Source: Solimonas soli DSM 21787
GTDB taxonomy: Bacteria > Pseudomonadota > Gammaproteobacteria > Nevskiales > Nevskiaceae
DNA length: 64,000 nucleotides
Reading direction: 5' to 3'
Assembly (NCBI RefSeq): GCF_000474945.1
Contig: NZ_KI440837.1
Location: 124,001-188,000, forward strand
The position numbers and the translations under genes are program-made. Below the pieces are notes generated by a model. The model was not told the DNA's origin. It searched no databases and saw only the letters and a program-made list of their open reading frames with translations. Of the stretch, positions 55,515 to 63,290 are shown piece after piece. Every line of letters starts with the position of its first letter. Position 1 is the first letter of the stretch.

Positions 55515-56870
55515 TTACTTCGTCGTCATCTTCTGCACCGACGCCGCCGTGAAGTAGTCCGGCTTGAACTGCACCGTCGCGTCGATCGGCTTGTCCTCGT
55601 TCCAGGCTGCGGTGATGAAGTAGCGCCCGGCGGTGAAGTGATAGATCACTTCCGGCACCGTCGTCGCCGCGAGCAGGTTGGGGGCGTTGATGATGTGGCC
55701 TTCCTGGAACTCGTAGATCTGGTCACGGTTGTCGTAGTCGTCGACCAGCGCGATCGTCCAGCTGTCCTCGTCGATGTAGAAGCGGCGGGTCTTGAAGGTG
55801 TGGCTGGTGCCCGGGCGCAGGTTCGCCTCGACCACCCAGACACGGTGCAGCTCGTAGCGCGGCAGATCCTGGTTCAGGTGCTTCGGACGGACCAGATCCT
55901 TGTACTTGGTCTTGTTGCCGGCGATGCGGTTGGAGTTGTACGGGATGTAGAACTCCTTCTTGCCGACCAGCTTCCAGTTGTAGCGCTCGAGCACGCCGTT
56001 GAACATGTCGACCTGGTCGTAGAACTGGTGACCGTCGGTGCCCTCGTACGGGTTGTCGCAGCAGACCGTCGGCGCGCGGCGGATGCGCTTGAGGCCCGGC
56101 GAGTACAGCCAGGCGGCGCGGCCGTCGGCGCCGGTGCCGGTCTTGTCGTGCACGAGGATGAAGGTGCCGGCCAGACGCGGCGGCGCCACCACGCGCGACA
56201 GGTACTCGAGGTATTCACCGTTGCCCGAGTTGATCGGCTGCGGATTCTTGATCGACGCGTAGGGGAATTCCACGTCCTCGATGATCTTGGTGAGCTGGTA
56301 GTCACCGTTCTGCTGCACGATCATCTGGTTGTTGTAGCGCGTCACCGCTTCGCCGCGCCACTTCAGCTTGTGGTTCCAGATCGGCTCGGCGCCGGTCTTC
56401 GGCACCGGGAACGGGAAGCCGGCCTTGCAGTTGTTGAGGACGTCGGTGCCCTGGATTTCGCAGGTCGTCGCGTTCTTGACCGTGGCGTCCTTGATTTCCT
56501 TCGGCCAGTCGACCGGGCGGTACGAGCGATACACGTTCATCTTGTAGTCGTCGTACATCGACAGCAGCTTCTTGTGGCCTTCCGACAGCTTGTCGGCGTA
56601 CTGGGCCATGTTCGCCTTGGTGATGGTGAACAGCGGCTTGTCGTCGTCGACCTTCGGATCGCGCGGCCACTCGTCCTTCAGCTTGCCTTCCTGCGGACGC
56701 GGCGTCCACGCCGGGATGGTGCCTTCCTTGTTGCCGTCCTTCTCGGCGCCGATCTGCGTCAGGTTCTTGCCGAGCGCCTCGGCCTCCTGCTGCGTGACCT
56801 TGGCGCCGGCCTGCGCTGCAACCAGCGTCAGCAGCAGCGAGGCGGTCGCGAGTGCGTAATGCTTCTTCAT
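55515..56870 (-). CDS. DUF1329 periplasmic protein
   Basis: 451 aa with a signal peptide (LATASLLLTLVAAQAGAKVT). DUF1329 hallmarks: GTIPAWT, DDKPLFTITKANMAQY, YNNQMIVQQNG, VCCDNPYEGTDGHQFYDQVD, RYELHRVWVVEANLRPG, RRFYIDEDSWTIALVDDYD. The fold is considered LolA/LolB-like, and members often accompany MMPL/RND exporters and DUF1302 proteins in genomes that handle hydrophobic compounds; neither is adjacent here. It has a good ribosome site (AGGAGAG) and its own terminator. Together with the TPR-DUF1329 fusion at 59021 it makes two copies within 8 kb. Confidence 0.92.
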   Translation of the reverse strand: MKKHYALATASLLLTLVAAQAGAKVTQQEAEALGKNLTQIGAEKDGNKEGTIPAWTPRPQEGKLKDEWPRDPKVDDDKPLFTITKANMAQYADKLSEGHKKLLSMYDDYKMNVYRSYRPVDWPKEIKDATVKNATTCEIQGTDVLNNCKAGFPFPVPKTGAEPIWNHKLKWRGEAVTRYNNQMIVQQNGDYQLTKIIEDVEFPYASIKNPQPINSGNGEYLEYLSRVVAPPRLAGTFILVHDKTGTGADGRAAWLYSPGLKRIRRAPTVCCDNPYEGTDGHQFYDQVDMFNGVLERYNWKLVGKKEFYIPYNSNRIAGNKTKYKDLVRPKHLNQDLPRYELHRVWVVEANLRPGTSHTFKTRRFYIDEDSWTIALVDDYDNRDQIYEFQEGHIINAPNLLAATTVPEVIYHFTAGRYFITAAWNEDKPIDATVQFKPDYFTAASVQKMTTK

Positions 56871-57002
56871 GTCGCTCTCCTCTGGGGATGGGTCGCCGAT
56901 GTCGCCGGCGTTCGTTCTGCAAGCCTACGGGTGCGGCGATGCTATCCAAACCGCCGGTCGCCCACAATTGAACGGACGGACAGGAGACTTTGTCTGTACG
57001 GC

Positions 57003-58412
57003 CTACGCATCCCGCACGCGACGCGCGTCCTGCAGTGCAGCAACCAGCAATTCGCGCGAATCGAGCTCGCAACGCAGGGTCGCCAGCATGATGAAGACGC
57101 CGGCCAGGCGCCGATGCAGGAAGACGATCTCGCGCGGCGGCACGCGGAAATGCACGGACAGCGCGTTGACCGCGGCGATGCGGCCGGCGCGCATCGGCAG
57201 ATCGCTGTCGCCCCAGCGGTAGGCGCCGGCGGCGTTGTGCGGGCCGCCGGTCGCGTCGTTGCCGGTCCGGAACGGTTCGACGATCGCCTCGCACATGCCC
57301 GCGAAGGCGTCGAGCGCCGGGTCCGGCATCTTGTCGTGCAGCAGGCCGATCGCGCTGGCGCCGCGCACGATCTGCGCGCGATCGCGATGCAGCGCGCCTT
57401 CGACGATGTCGCTGTAGTTCTCGATGAAGCCACGGCCGAAGGTCCGCGTCGCGCCGAAATCGAGCAGCACGATGCGATCGTCCTCGCCGCGCTCGTCGAC
57501 GCGGATGCGGTAATTGCCGAAGTGCGGGTCGGACTGCACCATGCCCCAGCGGAAGAACTCGTTGAAGAACAGATCGAGGAAGGCACTGCCGAGGCGGTTG
57601 CGGCGCGCCAGCGACAGGTTCTGCACGCGCGGATCGCGCACGTGCTGATTGGCCTCGTAGGTCGTCGTCAGCACCTGATCGCCGCTGTACTCGTCGAGCA
57701 CCTGCGGCACCACGTAGCGCGCATCATCCTTGAGGCGCTCGGCGAACGTGCGCGTGAAGTGCGCCTCGGCCTCGTAATCGACTTCGCGGTGCAGCATCTC
57801 GCGCACCTCGCTGAAGACCGGCGTCAGGTCGAGGCCCTTCGGCGACAGCCGCGTCATGATCAGCAGGCGCGACAGCGTGCGGATGTCGCTCTCGATGGCA
57901 TCGGCGACGCCCGGATACTGGATCTTCACGCACAGCTCGAGGCCGTCGCGCTTGCGCCGCGCGCGGTGCACCTGGCCGAGCGAGGCGGCGGCCATCGGCC
58001 GCGTATCGACCTCGAGCTCGCGCAGGCGCGCGCGGCCGAGGCTGCGCTCCAGCACCGGCGCGACGACGTTCCAGGCCACCGGCGGCGTGTCGTCCTGCAG
58101 CTGCGAGAGCACCGTCACCGCTTCCTCGGGCAGGAAGTACTGGCCGTACAGCGACAGCATCTGGCCGGCCTTCATGACGCTGCCCTTCAGCTTGCCGAGC
58201 TCATCGGCGAGGATCTGCGCCTGCCGTTCGTAGAACTCGCGGTTCGCCGCATCGCGCGAGATCTCGCCGCGGAAGATGTTGGCGAGCGAGTGCGCCATGA
58301 TCTTGGCGCCGGCACCGACGCCGAGCTTGGTCAGCGCGATGCTGCGTTCGAGCGGGCGGGTCTTCAGCGCCGCGATGCTACCCTTCTCATCCCTGTCGTC
58401 ACGCGATGCCAT
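57003..58412 (-). CDS. ABC1/AarF-family atypical kinase
   Basis: 469 aa protein of the ABC1/UbiB/AarF type. SVMKAGQMLSLYGQYFLP is the KxGQ inhibitory helix; DTRPMAAASLGQVHRAR the ADCK nucleotide loop; LCVKIQYPGV the lysine; QSDPHFGNYRI and IVLLDFGATR the catalytic and metal Asp. UbiB-type members bear two C-terminal membrane helices; these are not obvious here, so it is a soluble AarF-like form. The ATG at 58410-58412 overlaps the start codon of the divergent gene. Its role (isoprenoid lipid handling?) is unknown. Confidence 0.88.
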   Translation of the reverse strand: MASRDDRDEKGSIAALKTRPLERSIALTKLGVGAGAKIMAHSLANIFRGEISRDAANREFYERQAQILADELGKLKGSVMKAGQMLSLYGQYFLPEEAVTVLSQLQDDTPPVAWNVVAPVLERSLGRARLRELEVDTRPMAAASLGQVHRARRKRDGLELCVKIQYPGVADAIESDIRTLSRLLIMTRLSPKGLDLTPVFSEVREMLHREVDYEAEAHFTRTFAERLKDDARYVVPQVLDEYSGDQVLTTTYEANQHVRDPRVQNLSLARRNRLGSAFLDLFFNEFFRWGMVQSDPHFGNYRIRVDERGEDDRIVLLDFGATRTFGRGFIENYSDIVEGALHRDRAQIVRGASAIGLLHDKMPDPALDAFAGMCEAIVEPFRTGNDATGGPHNAAGAYRWGDSDLPMRAGRIAAVNALSVHFRVPPREIVFLHRRLAGVFIMLATLRCELDSRELLVAALQDARRVRDA

Positions 58413-58866
58413 GCTTGATCCGATCGTGAAATCCCTGAGCGAAATCCTGTGGTCGCCGTTCCAGCGCGAAGCGTTCGCCGCCGATCTGGCGACGCTCGTC
58501 GAGCAGCACGTGAAAAGCCGCGGCGGCCTGCGCGGCATGGCGGTCAGGACCGGTTTCGCCCTGCTCAAGGCCGCCAAGCCCGATCTCCTGACCGGCGCGC
58601 TGCGCCGCCACGCGCCGCAGTTTATCGCCGCGCTCGAACCGCTGTATGAATCGTTCCGGAACGACCGCGAGCCGGATTTCAGCGTGTTCCTGCAGCGCCA
58701 CGCGGGTGAAGCCCGGGATGCGCTGCTGGGCGTGGCCGATGCGCGCATCGCGCAAAGCCGCAATGCGTCCCTGAAGGCCGCCTACCAGAAGCTGCGCGGC
58801 GGCGCCGAAGGCGAAGTCGAGGCGATCATTCCGGCCCTGGGCCGTCTGATCCGCGGCTATCTCTGA
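58411..58866 (+). CDS. unknown helical protein divergent from the ABC1 kinase
   Basis: 151 aa, mostly helical, no signal or membrane segment: EILWSPFQREAFAADLATLV, then LLKAAKPDLLTGALRRHAPQ and a final AIIPALGRLIRGYL. I do not recognise the family. The ATG at 58411 shares its AT with the kinase start on the other strand (CATG), so each gene's upstream region lies in the other's coding sequence. A functional link to the kinase is suggested only by this arrangement. Confidence 0.7.
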   Translation: MLDPIVKSLSEILWSPFQREAFAADLATLVEQHVKSRGGLRGMAVRTGFALLKAAKPDLLTGALRRHAPQFIAALEPLYESFRNDREPDFSVFLQRHAGEARDALLGVADARIAQSRNASLKAAYQKLRGGAEGEVEAIIPALGRLIRGYL

Positions 58867-58888
58867 GCCCGGAATCGCGCAGAAAGGA

Positions 58889-58912
58889 CCGGGCGGCGCA
58901 GCGGCCGCCCGG
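58889..58912. terminator. hairpin between convergent genes at 58.9 kb
   Basis: 9-bp perfect stem (58889-58897 / 58904-58912) with a 6-nt loop, 23 bp after the plus-strand gene and 109 bp after the TPR-DUF1329 gene. No T tract. Confidence 0.5.
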
Positions 58913-59020
58913 CCATCTTGGGAGTGATACGAACACCGGCGGTGTTCATGGCTTGGATGCGCCGGCCCGCGGAAAAGTTGCATCCGGCGCGCGCGCTTTC
59001 GCCGCCACCGCCGCCGGTCT

Positions 59021-61585
59021 TCAGAAATGCGCGTAACGGCCGCGCACGGCGTCGGGCAGGAACTCGGCCTCGCGCATCGGCACGTCGAGCTGCGGCGGCG
59101 CATCCTCGGCGTACAGGCGGTTGACGAAGTAGCGGCCGTCCTTGAGGTCGTAGGTGACGACCGGCGCGCAGTTCGCGGCCTGGACGTCGTAGGCCGGCAG
59201 CAGATGGCCCTCCTGGAAGCGCCACAGGCGGCCGTCATGATCCTGGTTCTCGACCAGCAGCACGTTCCAGCTGTCCTCGTCGACGTAGAACACCCGCGTG
59301 CCGAAGCTGTGCCGCATGCCGCCGCGTTCGCTCGCCTCGATGACCCAGACGCGATGCAGCTCGTAGCGCGTGCCCTCCGGATTGAAGAACTTCGGCGTCA
59401 GCAGCTGCGCGTATCGGTAGCGGCCGTCGCCCAGGCGATAGCTGTTGTACGGCACGTAGAGCTCGCGCTTGCCGGTGAGCTTCCACACGTAGCGATCGAA
59501 GGCGCCGTTGTACATGTCGATCATGTCGACGAACATCAGGCCGTCGGCGCCCGGAAACGGCTGGTCGTAGCCGACCGGCGGAATGCGGAACATCCGCGGC
59601 ACGCCGGGCGGGATCACCCAGATGTTGCGCGGCTGCTTCAGCGAGTTGGCCGACTCGTGCACGAGCGCGACGAAGTCGATGTCGTTGCGCGTCTTGCCGA
59701 ACCAGGTCAGGTAGTAGAGCAGCGTGTTGTCCTGGGCGAGATCGAGCGGATTCTTCGTGTTGCCGTAGCGGAACAGCACGCGCTCGGTCTGCTTGAGGAA
59801 GGTCGGCGTGCCGCTGGGGCGCACGACGGCCTGCGTCGACTGCGTGACGATCGAGTTGCCGCGGTAGCGCGTGCGGTGATTCCACAGGATCTCGACGCCC
59901 GAAGCCGGATGCGGGAACGGCACGCCGAGGCGCGCGCCGGTCAGCTCGTCCGAGCCGGTGAGGCGCGCCCTGCCGATATTGGCGCGGCTGGCGTCGTAGA
60001 TCGCCTGCGGATAGGCGACGCTGCGCCGGGTCGCGTAGACCGGCATGCGGTAGTCGGGATACTTCGCGAACAGCGCGAGATGGCCGGCGCTCAGCCGGCC
60101 GCGGTATTGCGCGAGATTGCTCGCGGTGATGGTGAACAGCGGCTTGTCGTCCGGGTACGGATCGGCGAGGCGCTGGCCGCTCCTGTAGGCGGCCGGCCAT
60201 TGCGCGCGCTGCAGGCCACCGCTCCAGGGCGGAATCGTGCCGTCGGCATTGCCGCTCGCATCGGCGCCGATCGGCGTTTCCTTGCCGCTCTGCACGGCGG
60301 CCACGGCACCGGCCGACGCGGCGGCGCCGAGCACGCCACCGCCGCCGCTGAGCCGGTCGCTGAGCTGCACCGCGTCGCCTTCGCGCGCGCCACGCGCGGC
60401 GGCCGCCTGCAGCGCCTGCTCGCGCGCCTTGCCGCTCTCGAGATACTTGATCCACTGCGCCGCCGAGGGCCGGCCGTCCGGCAGCCTGTCGGCTTCGCGG
60501 AAGGCGGCGAGCGCGGCATCGACGTCGGCCTGCTGGTACTGCGCGAAGCCCAGCGCCAGATACGTCTTGCCGCTCGGCTTGCCGAGCGCGATCGCCTGCT
60601 GCAGCGCCTGCGCGGCCTGCGCGTACTCGTCGCGATCGAGATGCAGCTGGGCGAGCTGCTGGTACAGCGCCGCGTCCGGCGCGGTCTTCAGCAACGCTTC
60701 CAGCGCCGGCATCGCCAGGCTGTCCTCGCGCGCCGCCAGCCAGAACTGCGCGAGCAGCTTGCGGCTGTTGCGGTCGTCCGGCACCAGCTTGCGTTCGAGC
60801 AGCGACTGCAGCAGCGAGCCGGCCTCGAACGGCGCGCCGATCTGCGCGGTCAGCGTCGCCAGGCGCAGGCGTTCCTCGGCGGTCTGCAGGAAGCCGAGCC
60901 GGTTGGCGAGGTCCATGGTCGCCGCGGCGCGCTCCTTGTTGCCGGCCTTCAGCTGCAGCGCGGCCAGGCGCATCCAGTCCTCGCGATTGCGCGGGTCCTC
61001 GCGCAGCAGCTTTTCGAGCAGCGGCGTCGCCTCGCGCTCGCGCCCGGCGCCGATCAGCGCCGCCGCCAGCGCGCGGCGCCAGGCAATGTCGGCGTCGGCC
61101 CTGTCGGCGCCGGCCTTCTGCAGCAGCGTTACCGCCTCGGCGTAGCGCCGGTCGCCGATGTAGGCGGCGCCGACCGCGGCCAGCACCTGCGGCGTCGCCT
61201 GGCCGCTGCGCAGCTGCGCCTCGAGTTGCGGCAGGACCTTGCGAATGTCGCCGCCCGACAGGTAGAGCTGGGCGAGATCGTTCTTCATCTGCGCCGCCGC
61301 CGGCCCCGACAGCGCGTTCTGCGCCAGCGCCTGTTCGAGATACTGGCGCGCCTTCGCGTAGTCGCGGCGCTGCGCCGCCTGCGCGGCGAGATCGCGCAGC
61401 AGCAGCGCCTTGGCGTAGGGATCGCTGGTGATCTGCAGCAGCTTCTGCGGGTCTTCCTGCTGCGGCGGCGCCGTCGGCGTGTCGACGATGCGCTGTTCGC
61501 TGCGGTACTGGTCGGCCTGCGCCGGCAGCACGAGCGCGCAGAGCAGGGACGCGAGCAGCGTGCGGACGGCGGCGCGCACGCTCAC
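59021..61585 (-). CDS. TPR - DUF1329 fusion, last gene of the TonB2 operon
   Basis: 854 aa. A signal peptide (residues about 5-23) is followed by eight to ten TPR-like helix pairs (about 55-400, for example ALLLRDLAAQAAQRRDYAKA and YLALGFAQYQQADVDAALAA), a Gly/Ala linker and a complete DUF1329 domain (446-854). Shared with the stand-alone copy are GTIP-x-W, DDKPLFTIT, RYELHRVWV and YVDEDSW/YIDEDSW. It starts with GTG at 61583-61585, overlapping the tonB2 TGA (GTGA). In Vibrio-type TonB2 loci the fifth gene is a plain TPR protein; here it carries an extra 400-residue lipid-carrier-like domain. One unbroken frame, so it is not a sequencing artefact of two genes. Periplasmic; function inferred only. 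Confidence 0.9.
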   Translation of the reverse strand: MSVRAAVRTLLASLLCALVLPAQADQYRSEQRIVDTPTAPPQQEDPQKLLQITSDPYAKALLLRDLAAQAAQRRDYAKARQYLEQALAQNALSGPAAAQMKNDLAQLYLSGGDIRKVLPQLEAQLRSGQATPQVLAAVGAAYIGDRRYAEAVTLLQKAGADRADADIAWRRALAAALIGAGREREATPLLEKLLREDPRNREDWMRLAALQLKAGNKERAAATMDLANRLGFLQTAEERLRLATLTAQIGAPFEAGSLLQSLLERKLVPDDRNSRKLLAQFWLAAREDSLAMPALEALLKTAPDAALYQQLAQLHLDRDEYAQAAQALQQAIALGKPSGKTYLALGFAQYQQADVDAALAAFREADRLPDGRPSAAQWIKYLESGKAREQALQAAAARGAREGDAVQLSDRLSGGGGVLGAAASAGAVAAVQSGKETPIGADASGNADGTIPPWSGGLQRAQWPAAYRSGQRLADPYPDDKPLFTITASNLAQYRGRLSAGHLALFAKYPDYRMPVYATRRSVAYPQAIYDASRANIGRARLTGSDELTGARLGVPFPHPASGVEILWNHRTRYRGNSIVTQSTQAVVRPSGTPTFLKQTERVLFRYGNTKNPLDLAQDNTLLYYLTWFGKTRNDIDFVALVHESANSLKQPRNIWVIPPGVPRMFRIPPVGYDQPFPGADGLMFVDMIDMYNGAFDRYVWKLTGKRELYVPYNSYRLGDGRYRYAQLLTPKFFNPEGTRYELHRVWVIEASERGGMRHSFGTRVFYVDEDSWNVLLVENQDHDGRLWRFQEGHLLPAYDVQAANCAPVVTYDLKDGRYFVNRLYAEDAPPQLDVPMREAEFLPDAVRGRYAHF

Positions 61586-62334
61586 TGCTTCCAGTTGTAG
61601 GCGCAATCTTCGGGCAGCATGTCGACGCGCTGCTTGACCTCGCGCGCGGTCTTGCCCGACTCGTAGATCCAGTTCGAGATGCTCTCGACGGCGGCCGCCT
61701 CGAACACACCCTTGGGGTCGGCGTCGACCAGGCGCACGTCGCGCACGCGGCCGTTCGGCATCACCGTGAACACGACTTCGACCCAGCCGCGGATTTTCTG
61801 CTTGCAGGCCCAATCCGGCATCTGCGGCCGCGCCGTCGACAGCGGCACCAGCGGCTTGCCCTGAAAGCCCTGCCCGGTGCCAATGCCCTTGCCATTGCCG
61901 CCGCCGCCCGCGCCGCCGCTGCCCTTGCCGGCGAATCCCGCGAAGCCGCTGCTGCCGGTGATCGACAGGCCGCTCGCGCCGAGCGTCAGCGGCACACTGA
62001 TCGGGCCAACGTCGAGCGGCGCCGCGGCCAGCGCCGCCGCCGACAGCGACGGCAGATCGGGACGCGCCAGCGAGGGCGGCGCATCGGGCGGCGGCGCCGG
62101 CGCGTTGGCGAGTTGCGCATCGGGCGGCTCGTCGTGCGCCGGCGGCGGCGCGACGACCTCGATGTTGTCGAGCGTGCGCAGGCCTTCGCCTTCGCGCACC
62201 GGCGGGTGGATCAGGCGAACCATCAGCCAGAACAGCAGCAGCGCCGCCGCGACGCCGAGCAGCGGCGGCACGACGACACGCGACCAGCGCCGCTCGAAGC
62301 GGCGCTCAGCGGGCATCGTGGCGGCAGCCGGCAT
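61582..62334 (-). CDS. tonB2: TonB2-type energy transducer
   Basis: 250 aa. One N-terminal membrane helix (VVVPPLLGVAAALLLFWLMV), a Pro/Ala/Gly linker (about 45-150) and a C-terminal TonB domain (GWVEVVFTVMPNGRVRDVRL, then FEAAAVESISNWIY). It transmits proton-motive force from ExbB/ExbD to the outer membrane. The start at 62334 is used; ATG 62316 is an alternative. It starts 9 bp after exbD2 and overlaps the next gene by four bases. Confidence 0.92.
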   Translation of the reverse strand: MPAAATMPAERRFERRWSRVVVPPLLGVAAALLLFWLMVRLIHPPVREGEGLRTLDNIEVVAPPPAHDEPPDAQLANAPAPPPDAPPSLARPDLPSLSAAALAAAPLDVGPISVPLTLGASGLSITGSSGFAGFAGKGSGGAGGGGNGKGIGTGQGFQGKPLVPLSTARPQMPDWACKQKIRGWVEVVFTVMPNGRVRDVRLVDADPKGVFEAAAVESISNWIYESGKTAREVKQRVDMLPEDCAYNWKQ

Positions 62335-62343
62335 CGCCGTCGG

Positions 62344-62757
62344 TCACGGCCGCGGCGCGGGCGTGGCCGCGAGCGCGACGTCCTTGAAACCGGCGAGCCG
62401 CGCCTGGTCCATGGCTTCGACGACCAGCCCGGCGCGCGCATCGCGATCGGCCTGCACGATGACGGCGGCGTTCGGATTCTCCTGCCGGCGCTTCTGCAGG
62501 TGCGCGCGCAGGGCGCGGATGTCGACGCGCTGGCCGTCGCTCCACACCTCGCCGTTCGGCGCGATGGCGACGAGCACGTTGCTGCGCTCCTGCTTCACCG
62601 CCGTGCTCGCCACCGGCCGGTTGACATGAATGCCGGCCTCCGAAACGAAGGTGTTGGTGATGATGAAGAAGATCAGCAGGTTCAGGACGAAGTCGAGCAT
62701 CGGCGCCAGGTCGATGCCGGTTTCCTCGGGCGGATGCGTGTGCCGGCGTGTGCGCAT
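62344..62757 (-). CDS. exbD2: ExbD-type proton channel subunit
   Basis: 137 aa. A short cytoplasmic tail, then the membrane helix LAPMLDFVLNLLIFFIITN with the essential Asp (Asp22), and the periplasmic domain (VLVAIAPNGEVWSDGQRVDI ... AAVIVQADRDARAGLVVEAM). It starts two bases after the exbB2 stop, in the order typical of TonB2 systems. Confidence 0.94.
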   Translation of the reverse strand: MRTRRHTHPPEETGIDLAPMLDFVLNLLIFFIITNTFVSEAGIHVNRPVASTAVKQERSNVLVAIAPNGEVWSDGQRVDIRALRAHLQKRRQENPNAAVIVQADRDARAGLVVEAMDQARLAGFKDVALAATPAPRP

Positions 62758-62759
62758 GG

Positions 62760-63290
62760 CTAGATCACCAGCTCGTCGCCGAAGCGCTCGGTCTCGCGCT
62801 GCACGCGCGTCTGGAAGCGGCTCAGGAAGAACATGCCGCTGACGCTGACGACGAGGCCGGCCATGGTCGCGATCATCGCGTGCGAGACGCCGTAGGCCAT
62901 GGTTCGCGCATCGGCCGAGCCGCGCAGCATCATGCCGTCGAACACTTCCAGCATGCCGGTGACGGTGCCGAGCAGGCCGAGCAGCGGCGCGATCGGCACG
63001 GTGACGCGCAGGAGCGGCAGCGGCGCCGACAGGGCCACCCTGGCCTGCGAGATCAGCATCGCACGCACCTGCCGCGCGCTCCACGACTCCCGCTCGCGCC
63101 GCCGCAGCCACTGCGCGCGCAGCTCGGCGCGCTGCAGCGGGTAGACGCGGCGGAAGTACCACCAGCGCTCGGCGATCAGCGTCCACATGACCAGCGCGCA
63201 GACGAAGATCCACGGCAGCACCCAGCCGCCGGCGGCGATCAGTTCCGAGACCGACGCGAAGGGCGACAGCAGCGTATCAAGCAGACGCAT
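62760..63290 (-). CDS. exbB2: ExbB2-type proton channel subunit (short form)
   Basis: 176 aa MotA/TolQ/ExbB family. Three membrane helices: GGWVLPWIFVCALVMWTLIA, TVPIAPLLGLLGTVTGMLEV and GVSHAMIATMAGLVVSVSGM. The LLGTVTGM motif lines the proton path. It overlaps the 3' end of the upstream TtpC-like gene by 14 bp, so expression is coupled. Confidence 0.95.
   Translation of the reverse strand: MRLLDTLLSPFASVSELIAAGGWVLPWIFVCALVMWTLIAERWWYFRRVYPLQRAELRAQWLRRRERESWSARQVRAMLISQARVALSAPLPLLRVTVPIAPLLGLLGTVTGMLEVFDGMMLRGSADARTMAYGVSHAMIATMAGLVVSVSGMFFLSRFQTRVQRETERFGDELVI

Noticed and set aside
61583-61813. Longer N-terminus for the TPR-DUF1329 protein inside tonB2
   Set aside because: That part is an out-of-frame reading of the TonB C-terminal domain. 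The GTG at 61583-61585 gives a proper signal peptide and the common GTGA overlap.
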